Shown piece after piece: positions 42,779-51,265 of a stretch of DNA of 64,000 bases (the stretch's first letter is position 1; each line of letters starts with the position of its first letter). Below the pieces are notes generated by a model, which was not told the DNA's origin, searched no databases, and saw nothing but the letters and a program-made list of their open reading frames with translations. A program made the translations under genes and the position numbers. Where the stretch lies: the NCBI GenBank assembly GCA_965229005.1, contig CBDDIP010000001.1, positions 806,001 to 870,000 on the forward strand, written 5' to 3'. This stretch comes from CBDDIP01 sp965229005 (GTDB lineage Bacteria > Actinomycetota > Acidimicrobiia > Acidimicrobiales > Ilumatobacteraceae).

Positions 42779-43179
42779 GACGGCACCGCGTGGCGGACGT
42801 GGTCGACACTCACTTGGAGCAGCAGACCGACATGGGCGTCGTCGAGGCGGTAGAAGATCTGCCGCCCCGAACGCCGATGACGCACGATGCCAGCCGTTCG
42901 CAGCAAGCGCAACGAGTGCGACACCGACGACTCCGCCATCTCGACCACCGCCGCCAGATCACACACGCACAACTCGCCCGCCTCACCCAACGCGCACAGC
43001 ATCTGCACGCGCCCCGGCTCACTCAACAAGCCGAACACGTCCGCGACACGAGTGGCGTCGTCGCGTCCGATCAACACCCGTCGGGTCGCCTCGACCCGAT
43101 CGACATCGATGACGCGAACCGAACAACCATCCTGGACCCCCGGGCCGGAACCCGCCAACACCACCGATGAAGCCTGCAT
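42775..43179 (-). CDS. ArsR/SmtB-family metal-sensing repressor
   Basis: 134 residues. The winged helix reads VFGLLSEPGRVQMLCALGEAGELCVCDLAAVVEMAESSVSHSLRLLRTAGIVRHRRSGRQIFYRL. ELCVCDL at the recognition-helix start holds a Cys pair used for metal sensing in ArsR/CmtR-type repressors. It is the first gene of the P1B-4/zinc-ribbon/CDF operon and should repress it; a dyad lies directly upstream. Confidence 0.9.
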   Translation of the reverse strand: MQASSVVLAGSGPGVQDGCSVRVIDVDRVEATRRVLIGRDDATRVADVFGLLSEPGRVQMLCALGEAGELCVCDLAAVVEMAESSVSHSLRLLRTAGIVRHRRSGRQIFYRLDDAHVGLLLQVSVDHVRHAVPS

Positions 43180-43199
43180 ATCTGAACCACTCTACAGAT
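43180..43199. promoter_or_regulatory. candidate ArsR operator
   Basis: ATCTG-N10-CAGAT lies immediately upstream of the arsR start codon (wider half-sites CATATCTG and CAGATGTC). ArsR/SmtB proteins bind such imperfect 12-2-12-like palindromes at the start of their own operons. Confidence 0.5.
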
Positions 43200-43329
43200 G
43201 TCGAATCGATCCGGGGCGTCGCCTGGCACCGACACCGGAACCGGGGTCGGGCCGTCGATCGCGGTTCCACCCTCCATGTGGAGTTGGCTCGCATCGCCCG
43301 GCAATCGAAACCAGTCCACATCGAGCCTT

Positions 43330-43674
43330 GAGCTGGCGCAACGCGATCACGAGTCGCATCAGCTCCTCCAGCGGCACCGATGAACCGAACTGGGCGCGGA
43401 CGCCACCGTCGATCGCGTTGCGACGCACCCGCTCATCCTGTCCGCCAACCCATGCGTTCGCCAGCTCGGCGATGGTCGAGGCCGCAGCCCAGCTGCTTGA
43501 CGCGAGCAACGAACGCCAACCGCCCCCAGGGCGGCATGACCGTCGTACAATCGGCAACCCGCGGTGCTACGGGCCGACTCGCGGAGCAGCCCGATCTGTT
43601 CGTAGGCGCGCAGCGTGGCAGCACTTACCCCACTCCCGATCCGGGACATCCCTGATCTCGTAGTCGCTTGCCAC
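43330..43674 (-). pseudogene. broken MerR-family regulator
   Basis: From GTG 43674 the first frame gives VASDYEIRDVPDR; one shift later GVSAATLRAYEQIGLLRESARSTAGCRLYD is the MerR helix-turn-helix and wing; a second shift is needed to reach AASTIAELANAWVGGQDERVRRNAIDG...VPLEELMRLVIALRQLKA, a MerR-like C-terminal helical part. At least two indels, so no full product. An imperfect dyad (CCTCACGTGATGTTCAAGG, 43691-43709) lies upstream. It may once have controlled the MerR-type promoter at 38966-38996. Confidence 0.65.
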
Positions 43675-43791
43675 CCTTCGAGACGTCAACCCTCACGTGA
43701 TGTTCAAGGTCACGCGACTTCTCTCGAGGCATGAGTGGCCGGGCACTGACGCGCGGCACCCATCGACACGTGACGTCCTACGCTGCACGAG

Positions 43792-44481
43792 ATGGTCGGT
43801 CTGAACGAATCACGAGCCGCCGGGGTCACGAACGACCGGACGGCCACAGCTGACCTTGCGGCAGCGGCCGACCGCCCCGAACGCCGGACAATTCGTCGTC
43901 GTCGCATGACGATCGGCGCTGCGGCCGTCGCCGCCATCGCAGTCGACGCACTGTCGAAGATGTGGGCGTCCGCACGCCTGCCAGGTGAGCCCATCTCGCT
44001 CGGCCCGCTCACGTTACGGCTTGTCCACAATCGAGGAGTCGCGTTCGGGTTCGGCGACTTCCTGCCAGCCGGCACGATCATCATCGTCACCGCGCTGATC
44101 GCCGTCGTGGTCGCCGTCGTTGCTTGGCGAGGACGCCTCGATCCACCAGCCGCTGCTGGCCTGATCGTCGGTGGAGCTCTCGCCAATGTTGGAGACCGGC
44201 TTACCGCAGGCAGCGTTGTCGATTTCATCGACATCGGCCGGTGGCCCGTGTTCAACCTCGCTGACGTCGTCCTGCTCACCGGAATCGCCCTCATGATCCG
44301 CGCCGGCAGAACCTCCACACCCGCCAGTGTCGAGCAGTCGGCTCAACCTGCCGCAGGTTCGAGAGGTCGCCCCGATGCCACCCAAGCGTTGAAACCACCT
44401 TCGAGTTCGACAATGTCGTTGAAACCCAGCGCCTCGAGGTCATCCACAGCGGCCGCGGACATGTTGCCAGACCGGCAGTAG
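43792..44481 (+). CDS. lspA: lipoprotein signal peptidase (LspA)
   Basis: 229 residues. NRGVAFGFGDFLPAG is the LspA motif; catalytic Asp residues are in SVVDFIDIGRWPVFNLADV. Four membrane helices and a long charged N-terminus. The C-terminal 50 residues are low-complexity and overlap the convergent rhodanese gene by 139 bp, so the functional end may be near residue 180. LspA copies linked to metal ATPases occur in lead/cadmium resistance clusters (PbrC-like), which fits this island. Confidence 0.88.
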   Translation: MVGLNESRAAGVTNDRTATADLAAAADRPERRTIRRRRMTIGAAAVAAIAVDALSKMWASARLPGEPISLGPLTLRLVHNRGVAFGFGDFLPAGTIIIVTALIAVVVAVVAWRGRLDPPAAAGLIVGGALANVGDRLTAGSVVDFIDIGRWPVFNLADVVLLTGIALMIRAGRTSTPASVEQSAQPAAGSRGRPDATQALKPPSSSTMSLKPSASRSSTAAADMLPDRQ

Positions 44482-44840
44482 ATCGCCAGCGGGGTGCTCC
44501 GATCAGCTGGGAGGTCGCTCGACTCGGCGATCTGGTCGAACCTGATCGTCAGATCCGTCCCGGCAATGCTCCCCTCATCTGGCGTATGCACATTGATCGT
44601 CACCACCCCGGGCGCCTCGATGCGGGCAGCGAACACGTCCGGAGCAACCAACGCAGGGGAAACCCCGACAACGCTGCTGGCGGACGACTCGCTGCCGTCA
44701 CTGCTCCCGCAGCCGGCAACGATCAGCGCTGCCGTGACCAACCCGGCACCAAGGAACGTTCGCACAAGTCGCACGGGTGCAGCGTACGCGGCTGGAGCCA
44801 CCGGTGGAGTTCGCCTTGGCATTCGCGAGACAGACCCCAC
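44343..44840 (-). CDS. rhodanese-domain lipoprotein
   Basis: 165 residues. Lipobox LIVAGC (Cys about 44) then a rhodanese domain: VVTINVHTPDEGSIAGTDLTI and the active-site loop YCRSGNMSAAAVDDLEALGF with the catalytic Cys, ending ELEGGFNAWVASGRPL. It handles sulfur or arsenate-like oxyanions outside the membrane. Its lipoprotein signal would need LspA, encoded convergently next door. Confidence 0.88.
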   Translation of the reverse strand: MGSVSRMPRRTPPVAPAAYAAPVRLVRTFLGAGLVTAALIVAGCGSSDGSESSASSVVGVSPALVAPDVFAARIEAPGVVTINVHTPDEGSIAGTDLTIRFDQIAESSDLPADRSTPLAIYCRSGNMSAAAVDDLEALGFNDIVELEGGFNAWVASGRPLEPAAG

Positions 44841-45016
44841 GACGACGGTGGCGGGTTACTCGAACCTCTGCGGCTCGAGCGACGGCGAAGTTCGGACGAT
44901 GCTTGGCGCCGTCGAGGCGGACACGGTCGACTCGGCACGCGCCGAGCTGACCTCGCCGTAGATCCCACCTTCCAGCGATCGAGCGGAGGATGCCCGCCGC
45001 TCGGGCGTCCAATGAC

Positions 45017-45203
45017 CTTCGGGTTGGCTCGACGTTTTTCGACGCTCAGCGATGAGCTACATCGTCCACCCCCGTTCACGTCGATGAGCGGTCGACTTCC
45101 AACGCACATGCCACGCCCGGTCCTGGAGGACACGCGATCGGCTCGGAGCGCGAGCTTCGGGTTGGTGTCGAAGTGGTCGATATCGGTGGATGAGCTACAT
45201 CGT
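45017..45203 (+). repeat. imperfect direct repeat covering the integrase start
   Basis: CTTCGGGTTGG and, 34 bp on, GATGAGCTACATCGT occur at 45017-45065 and again at 45155-45203 with the same spacing (offset 138 bp). The second copy includes the integrase start codon; the first would encode only MSYIVHPRSRR. The rest of 44841-45189 shows no gene. This looks like a duplicated integrase start and promoter region. Confidence 0.6.
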
Positions 45204-46314
45204 GCAACGCCAGGCCCGCTTCTACGTCGTCGCCTACGACGGCCTCGACCCACTCACCGGACGGGAACGCCGACGATGGCACCCCGTCGGCCACAACCGT
45301 GACGAAGCCGAACAACTCGCCGCCCGCCTCGACCGTGAACGCGACGCCACACCTGCAGCACCGACCGGTCCGGTCACGTTCGGCGAGTACCTCACCAACA
45401 CCTGGATCCCCCACAAGCGGCGCCAGGTCCGTGCCACCACCGCCTACCGGTATGCCTGGTTCGTCGACCGCTACATCCAACCCGCTGTCGGTGACATCCT
45501 GCTGCGTCGCCTGCGCGCCGATCACCTCGACACCCTCTACGACACCCTCGCCACCACCGGCGGCGCAGACGGCGCCGGCCGCGCTCCCAAGACGATCCTC
45601 GAGGTCCACGCCGTCATCCGCGCCGCGCTCGACCACGCCGTCGCCCGCCGGCTCGTCGACCGCAACGTCGCCCGTGACACGCGCAGCCGTCGACGCCCAC
45701 CCGCCAGCGATGTCGCACGGTCATGGACCGCCGCCGAGCTCAGCGCGTTCCTCACCGCCGCCCGTGGGCAGCGGCTCTACCCGGCCCTGCACCTCGCCTC
45801 GCACACCGGCATGCGCCGAGGCGAGATCGTCGGACTCAAATGGTCCGACCTCTCCGTCGCCCACTCCCGATTGTCGGTGTCACGCACCCTGCAGAACGTC
45901 GGCGGCCGCCCCGTCGAGTTCGCACCCAAGACCCGCACCAGCCGCCGCAGCGTCGAGATCGACCGCGCCACCCTCGACGAGCTCCGCCGGTGGCGACGAC
46001 AACTCGAGCGCGACGGGCTGCCATGCGGGCCCGACGACTGGATGTTCTGCAACACAACCGGCCGCTTCCTCAACCCCGAATCGATCAGCCAACTCTTCGA
46101 CCGCATCGTCCTACCACGAGTCCGGTTCCACGACCTGCGCCACACCCACGCGTCGCTGCTCGTCGCCGACGGCACCGCCATCAAAGTCGTCTCCGAACGC
46201 CTCGGTCACGCCCACCCCGCATTCACGATGCACACCTACCAACACCTGCTGCCCGGCATGAGCGGCGCCGCCGCCGAACGATTCGCCACGCTCGTCGCCA
46301 CCGCCAGCCGGTAG
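45190..46314 (+). CDS. int: tyrosine site-specific integrase
   Basis: 374 residues with arm-binding/SAM-like N-terminus (VTFGEYLTNTWIPHKRRQVRATTAYRY) and the full catalytic set: Arg209 in HTGMRRGE, Lys247 in APKTRTSRR, His314 and Arg317 in FHDLRHTH, His340 in RLGHAH and Tyr350 in HTYQHLLPG. Ends 130 bp from the attachment site in tRNA-fMet, the normal arrangement for a tRNA-targeting integrase. No excisionase gene recognised. Confidence 0.93.
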   Translation: MSYIVQRQARFYVVAYDGLDPLTGRERRRWHPVGHNRDEAEQLAARLDRERDATPAAPTGPVTFGEYLTNTWIPHKRRQVRATTAYRYAWFVDRYIQPAVGDILLRRLRADHLDTLYDTLATTGGADGAGRAPKTILEVHAVIRAALDHAVARRLVDRNVARDTRSRRRPPASDVARSWTAAELSAFLTAARGQRLYPALHLASHTGMRRGEIVGLKWSDLSVAHSRLSVSRTLQNVGGRPVEFAPKTRTSRRSVEIDRATLDELRRWRRQLERDGLPCGPDDWMFCNTTGRFLNPESISQLFDRIVLPRVRFHDLRHTHASLLVADGTAIKVVSERLGHAHPAFTMHTYQHLLPGMSGAAAERFATLVATASR

Positions 46315-46397
46315 ACGTCTACCGGCCAACTTGGCGCGTCACCCCAGGTCAGCGAGCCGCACGTTGCGAAGCCGGTAGACGTCGCCGGTGACGCGCC
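46308..46397. repeat. palindrome and inverted repeats between integrase and att site
   Basis: CCGGTAGACGTCTACCGG (46308-46325) is a perfect 18-bp palindrome at the integrase stop; GCCGGTAGACGTC recurs at 46371-46383. GGCGCGTCACC (46333-46343) is matched inverted by GGTGACGCGCC (46387-46397). Such clustered repeats next to attR are likely integrase or accessory-protein sites. Confidence 0.5.
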
Positions 46398-46408
46398 CCG
46401 ACAACGTC

Positions 46409-46438
46409 GAACGCCCAGGCCATGTGACCTGGGCGTTC
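46409..46438. terminator. hairpin downstream of tRNA-fMet
   Basis: GAACGCCCAGG and CCTGGGCGTTC (11-bp perfect stem, 8-nt loop) lie 6 bp beyond the tRNA 3' end on the minus strand. It mirrors the hairpin at 32703-32732 beside the left att copy, showing the island carries a replacement tRNA terminator. Confidence 0.65.
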
Positions 46439-46443
46439 ATTGA

Positions 46444-46518
<75 letters not shown>

Positions 46519-46593
46519 ACGGAGTAGGACGGTTACGGTAGCGACCGTGCGTTGCGCCCGCAACCCCCTGCCGCGAACCTGGAGCGTCATCTG

Positions 46594-48195
46594 ATGGGTC
46601 TGTTCAAGAAGAAGCCGACCGTCGAGCCCGCTGACTTCCTCGCGCTGCGCGCGGAGCTGCAGGACGTGAAGGCCCGTCTCGATGCCACCGAGCAGGAGAA
46701 GGCGATCATCGAAGCGCGGCTGTCCTCGCTCGACGCCAGCACCACCGCACTCGCCGGCGGGGCGTCCCCCGACCTCGCCGCGATCAACGGCAAGATCCGC
46801 GACCTCGAGGAGAGGTTGGCCCACCCGCCGATCAGCCCCGACGACGACACCTCGCCCGAGGGCGTGATGCTCAACCCGGCCACGCACGAGCTGGCGATGA
46901 AGCTGGCCGACCTCGAGGACCGGTTGTCGGCCACCTCCGACCTCGGCGCCAAGGTGGCCGAGCTGGAGGAGCACCTGGCCAACGCGTCGACGGGCTCGTC
47001 CGGCGACGGCGAGGCGTCACCGAAGCTGGCCGAGATCGAGGAGCAGCTCGCCGCGCTCGCTCGCAAGATCGACACGAGCGACCTCAACCGCCCCCTGCTG
47101 CCGACCCCGGCGCACGGCATGGCCTCCATCGACGGCGGCGAGTTCCCGCCCCCGCCCGCTGCGGCTGGCGACAGCGACACGGCAGCTCGGCTCGACGACC
47201 TGCAGCAGCGCGTCGCAGCCGTGGACTCGCTGTCGGCACAGCTCAACCAGCTGAACGCTCGCGTCAGCGCACAGGCGGAGTTCGGCGCCCAGCTGTCGGC
47301 GCTGCGCGACCGGATCACCCAGCTGCACGACGAAGGCGGCAACGACGACCTTCGGGCACGCGTCGAGGAGCTGGCCAGCCGGCCGGCGATCGACCCGGAG
47401 CTCAACGCCCGACTCGACGAGCTCGCCAACCGCCCCACGATCGACCCCGACCTCAATGCCCGACTCGACGAGCTCGCCAACCGGCCCGGCGTCGGCGAAG
47501 AGCTGCTGGCTCGCATCGACGAACTGGCCAATCGACCTGCGGTGGACGAGGAGCTGCGTGCTCGCGTCGAGGAGCTGGCCAACCGTCCGCAGGGCGGCGA
47601 CGACAACACCCAGGCACAGATCGCTCAGCTCGCCGAGCGCATTGCCGTCACCGACGACCTGCGCGGTCAGCTGGCCGAGCTCGCCGAGCGGGTGGCGGCC
47701 ACCGACGAGCTGCGGGCCCAGGTCGCATCGTTGAGCGAGCAGCTCGCCGCCAACGCAACGGCTGCGCCGGCCGAGGGCGAGAGCGTTGCGCCAGCAGCAG
47801 TGGTGGACGATGAGCTCACCGCGCAGGTGGCCGCACTCGCCGAGCGGGTTGCCGCGACCGACGAGCTGTCGGCCCAGCTGGCGCAACTGGCCGAGCGGGT
47901 GACCGCCAGCGACGGCGAGGCCCGTCAGGCACGAGAGCTGGTGGCAGCGACCGAGGAGCGCCTCTCCAACGTCAGCACCGAGCTGGCCAACCAGCTGAGC
48001 GAGCTCGGGCGCGACATCGACGCGCTGGGCCAGCGCGGCGACACACCCGAGACCGTCGGCGTCTCCACCGAGGTCGTCGAGGCGCTGCGCACCGGTCAGG
48101 TGAAGCTTGCCAACGAGCAGGCCCGCTACGAGATCGCCTTCCGCCAGGATCTGGCCACGCTTGCCGAGCAGGTCCGCCGCGCCAGCGGCCGCTAG
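46594..48195 (+). CDS. coiled-coil protein with 17-residue repeats
   Basis: 533 residues, beginning MGLFKKKPTVEPADF, rich in Ala, Leu, Glu, Asp with no membrane segment. Heptad-like segments occur throughout; a Pro-rich break lies near 170-195 (LLPTPAHG, FPPPPAAAG). Five tandem units of RxxELANRPxxDxELxA run over about 256-340, then QLAERVAATDEL-type units. Probably a long cytoplasmic scaffold or filament-like protein. Family not recognised. Starts 75 bp beyond the divergent tRNA. Confidence 0.75.
   Translation: MGLFKKKPTVEPADFLALRAELQDVKARLDATEQEKAIIEARLSSLDASTTALAGGASPDLAAINGKIRDLEERLAHPPISPDDDTSPEGVMLNPATHELAMKLADLEDRLSATSDLGAKVAELEEHLANASTGSSGDGEASPKLAEIEEQLAALARKIDTSDLNRPLLPTPAHGMASIDGGEFPPPPAAAGDSDTAARLDDLQQRVAAVDSLSAQLNQLNARVSAQAEFGAQLSALRDRITQLHDEGGNDDLRARVEELASRPAIDPELNARLDELANRPTIDPDLNARLDELANRPGVGEELLARIDELANRPAVDEELRARVEELANRPQGGDDNTQAQIAQLAERIAVTDDLRGQLAELAERVAATDELRAQVASLSEQLAANATAAPAEGESVAPAAVVDDELTAQVAALAERVAATDELSAQLAQLAERVTASDGEARQARELVAATEERLSNVSTELANQLSELGRDIDALGQRGDTPETVGVSTEVVEALRTGQVKLANEQARYEIAFRQDLATLAEQVRRASGR
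47359..47613 (+). repeat. five tandem 51-bp coding repeats
   Basis: Each unit encodes 17 residues of the form (R)(V/L/I)(D/E)ELA(N/S)RP..D.EL.A. Units 2 and 3 are nearly identical at DNA level. The Arg-Pro pair in every unit implies kinks between short helices. Confidence 0.8.
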
Positions 48196-48203
48196 TCCGA
48201 CCC

Positions 48204-48252
48204 AGTCTCGGGACAGCGGCTGACGGATACCGTCGGCGCCTGTCCCGAGACT
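48204..48252. terminator. strong two-way hairpin between convergent genes
   Basis: AGTCTCGGGACAG (48204-48216) pairs exactly with CTGTCCCGAGACT (48240-48252); an inner GACGG-ATA-CCGTC stem fills the loop. It lies between the coiled-coil gene stop (48195) and the convergent UPF0182 stop (48256). Confidence 0.75.
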
Positions 48253-48255
48253 CGG

Positions 48256-51255
48256 CTACGGGTTCGTGTCGGGGGTCGAGTCCGGCGTGGTGTCGTCGGT
48301 GCCGGGGTCGGTCGTGCCGGGATCGGCGCCGTCAGGGGCCTGGGCCGCGTCCAGCAGCGCCAGCGCCTGCTTCACCAGGTCCTGCGCCTGAGCGACCTTC
48401 GTCTGGTACTCGCCGAGGCCCGCGGCGCCCTTGGCCTTGAGCACGGCTTCCGCCTCGGTGAACAGATCGTCGGCCTCCTGCAGCAGCTCGGCCGGGGTCT
48501 TGTCCACGTTGCCGGGGTCCGATGGTTCGTCGGTGCCGTTACCGCCGTCGCCGCCCTGCACGTCACCGAGGTCGGTGTCGAAACCGGGGAACAGCGGCGC
48601 CAGCGCCAAGCGCAACGAGGATCCGAAGCTGACCTTGGTGTTGTAGTAGACGACGACGTAGCGCAGCGTCGGCTGGTTCGTCCCCACCGACACGACGTAC
48701 AGCGGACGCACCCAGAGCACCGATCCGGCGACGGAGAACATCTGCAGGTCGCCGTACTCCACCTGGCTGCCGCCGCGCGACAGCAGGGTGATCGCCTCGG
48801 AGAGATCGGTGTCGCTGTTCATCGTCGAGGTGATCGTCGCCGGGCCGTCGGGTTTGATCGCGTTGGTGACGTCGTAGACCGTCAGCTGCCCGTAGGTGTC
48901 CGGGTCGCTGCTGGCGGTCATGTACGCCTGCATCTCCTTGCGGCCGTCGTCGGAGGCGAACAGCACGAAGGGGCGGAAGAGCGCGAACTGCACCGGACCG
49001 TCGTTCGGCGGATGGAAGATCGAGTAGTACGGCACGAACCGCGCCGCGCTGGAGTCGGCCGCGAAGTCCGCGGGGTCCTGCTGCGCGACGGTGGTCGACG
49101 TGTCACCGGTGGAGCCACCCGTCGGGTTGGCGTCGGTGGACGGGAACGTCGGCGCAGCCTGGGCGACCGACCACAGGCCGTCACGGCTGAAGAACGCGTC
49201 GGCGGCGAGGCGGTACTTCGCGTACGCGGCCGTCTGCACGCGGAAGATGTCCTCCGGGTAGCGCAGGTGCTCCACCAGACCCTCGGGCATCTCGGACTTC
49301 GGCTGGAACAGGTCGGGGAACGCTGACCGCCAGACCTTGATGACGGGGTCGGTCTCGTCGACGACGTACATCGTGACGGAGCCGTCGTACGCGTCGACCA
49401 CGGCCTTCACGCTGTTGCGGACGTAGTTGAACGGCTTCGTCAGACCGGTCGTCGGCGCCAGCTGGCTGCGATCGCCGTTCTCGCCGTAGGGGTACCGATC
49501 CGAGGTGGTGTACCCGTCGATCACCCAGAGCACCCGACCATCGAGCAACACGGGGTACGGGTCGCCGTCGATGGAGAGGAACGGGGCGATCTCGCGCACG
49601 CGATCGCTGACGCTGCGCACGGAGATCAGGCGAGAGTCGTCGCTGATCGCGCTGGAGGCGAACAGGTTGTAGTCGAGGTAGTCGAGCGCGAACGCCAATC
49701 GCTTGACGGTCGAGTCGAGCTTCACCCCACCGCTGCCGTTGTAGTGCCCGTCGTCGCTGCTGGTCTCGCAGTCCGGGCCCTCCTTCACCGTGGTGTTGAC
49801 GACCGCGTAGCCGCCCAGCTTCTCGCTGAAGTACAGCTCGGGCCGGTCGAGATCCTTCTTCAGGTACACCGGTCGACCCGACGTGGTGGCCACGCCGGCA
49901 GGTGCGCTGACGAGCCCGCAGCCGTGCGTCGACAGCAGGTGCGTGCCCTGCCACGACTTGTTGGCAACTCCACCGAGATCGAGCTCGCGTGCGGCGATCA
50001 GCTCCTGGCGCATGACGCCGTCGACGGTGTAGCGATCCACGTCGAGGTCGTTGATCGTCAACCCGGTGGTCTGGCCCTCGTCGGTGCGGAAGCGCTCCTT
50101 CATCGTGCTGTCCGGGCTGAACAGCCGCACGTCGCGCAGCGGGGCGACGTCGTCGGACAGTGCCGATTCGCTGAGCGAGTCGGTGCCGATGTCGACCTGT
50201 TCCACGTTGACCGTGTTGATGCCCAACGCGCTGCGGGTGGCGTCGATGTTGCGGGCCACGTACGGCGCTTCGCGGTCCTTCTTGTTCGGGTTCACCGAGA
50301 ACGCCTGCACCGCGGCCGGGTAGATCACGCCACCGATCAGCGCGAGCAGCGCCCACAGCGCCGAGGCGATGATCGGCAACCGCCACGATCCGCTCTTCAG
50401 CGTCCACAGGAACAGGCCGGCAACGAGCACCGCGATCAGCGCCAGCAGCACGATCGCCGGCAGTTCCGCGTTCACGCTGGCGTAGCCGGGCCCGCGCACC
50501 ACGCCGGACGCCTCGTAGGTCAGCTCGTAGCGCTTGACGACGTAGTCGCCGGCCTTGAGCACCGCCAGGACCGCGAGCAGCACGGCGACGTGCGCCTTGG
50601 TGGCCTTGCGGACCTTCGGGCGAGGCGGCTGCAGGACGATGCCGCCGTTCAGGACGTGCGTCCCGATCACCAGCGCGGTGATGAAGACGACCGCGGCGAA
50701 CAGCCAGTCGAGCAGGAAGCTGATGAACGGCAGGCGGAACAGGTAGAAGCCGATGTCGTTGCCGAACTCGGGGTCGTTGATCCCGAACGACTTGCTGTTG
50801 CGGAACATCAGCCAGTCCTGCCAGTGGCCCATCGCCGGCAGCGCGAACAGGAGCCCGATCACGACGGCGACGCCGATGCGCAGCAAGCGCATCCGATGAC
50901 CGAAGAACTCGTGGAAGCGCTCGACCGCTGGGTGGGTGTTGGCCGAGAAGGTGCTCGGCGCCAGCCGATCGGCGATGACGAGGTTGAGGATGGCCACCGC
51001 GACGAAGACGCCACCGAAGAGCAGGAACATCGTCAACTTCGCCCACCACACGCCCCAGAACACGTCGGTGCGGCCGACGGACTGATGCCACAGGTAGTCG
51101 ACGTAGAAGCTGGAGAACACCCGCGTCAGCAGGATCAGCCCGACAACGACCACGGCGCCGATGATGAGGATCAGGCGACCACGGTCGCCCATCCGTCGTC
51201 CGGGTGTGCGAGGTGCCTTCGGCTCGCCGGCGGGCACGTCGGAAGGGTTGCGCAC
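48256..51255 (-). CDS. UPF0182 family membrane protein
   Basis: 999 residues from GTG 51255. Seven hydrophobic helices fill about the first 330 residues (e.g. LILIIGAVVVVGLILLTRVF and MRLLRIGVAVVIGLLFALPAMG), followed by a large extracytoplasmic region with PNKKDREAPYVARNIDATRSALG and RYPYGENGD, typical of COG1615. The end is Asp/Thr/Pro-rich. Function is unknown; mycobacteria have the same protein beside a PDZ/Lon-type protease, as here. ATG 51192 is an alternative start. Confidence 0.88.
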   Translation of the reverse strand: MRNPSDVPAGEPKAPRTPGRRMGDRGRLILIIGAVVVVGLILLTRVFSSFYVDYLWHQSVGRTDVFWGVWWAKLTMFLLFGGVFVAVAILNLVIADRLAPSTFSANTHPAVERFHEFFGHRMRLLRIGVAVVIGLLFALPAMGHWQDWLMFRNSKSFGINDPEFGNDIGFYLFRLPFISFLLDWLFAAVVFITALVIGTHVLNGGIVLQPPRPKVRKATKAHVAVLLAVLAVLKAGDYVVKRYELTYEASGVVRGPGYASVNAELPAIVLLALIAVLVAGLFLWTLKSGSWRLPIIASALWALLALIGGVIYPAAVQAFSVNPNKKDREAPYVARNIDATRSALGINTVNVEQVDIGTDSLSESALSDDVAPLRDVRLFSPDSTMKERFRTDEGQTTGLTINDLDVDRYTVDGVMRQELIAARELDLGGVANKSWQGTHLLSTHGCGLVSAPAGVATTSGRPVYLKKDLDRPELYFSEKLGGYAVVNTTVKEGPDCETSSDDGHYNGSGGVKLDSTVKRLAFALDYLDYNLFASSAISDDSRLISVRSVSDRVREIAPFLSIDGDPYPVLLDGRVLWVIDGYTTSDRYPYGENGDRSQLAPTTGLTKPFNYVRNSVKAVVDAYDGSVTMYVVDETDPVIKVWRSAFPDLFQPKSEMPEGLVEHLRYPEDIFRVQTAAYAKYRLAADAFFSRDGLWSVAQAAPTFPSTDANPTGGSTGDTSTTVAQQDPADFAADSSAARFVPYYSIFHPPNDGPVQFALFRPFVLFASDDGRKEMQAYMTASSDPDTYGQLTVYDVTNAIKPDGPATITSTMNSDTDLSEAITLLSRGGSQVEYGDLQMFSVAGSVLWVRPLYVVSVGTNQPTLRYVVVYYNTKVSFGSSLRLALAPLFPGFDTDLGDVQGGDGGNGTDEPSDPGNVDKTPAELLQEADDLFTEAEAVLKAKGAAGLGEYQTKVAQAQDLVKQALALLDAAQAPDGADPGTTDPGTDDTTPDSTPDTNP

Positions 51256-51265
51256 GCGGCCGAGG

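Noticed and set aside
43691..43709. Dyad upstream of the broken merR considered as a full MerR promoter
   Set aside because: The 19-base dyad is imperfect and the boxes on either strand are poor, unlike the clear one at 38966-38996.
47359..47613. Regular repeats considered as a CRISPR array
   Set aside because: The units are 51-bp in-frame coding repeats without unique spacers.
49181..51091. Long minus-strand frame within the UPF0182 gene in another phase
   Set aside because: Arg-rich shadow frame; the UPF0182 frame has clear membrane helices and family motifs.
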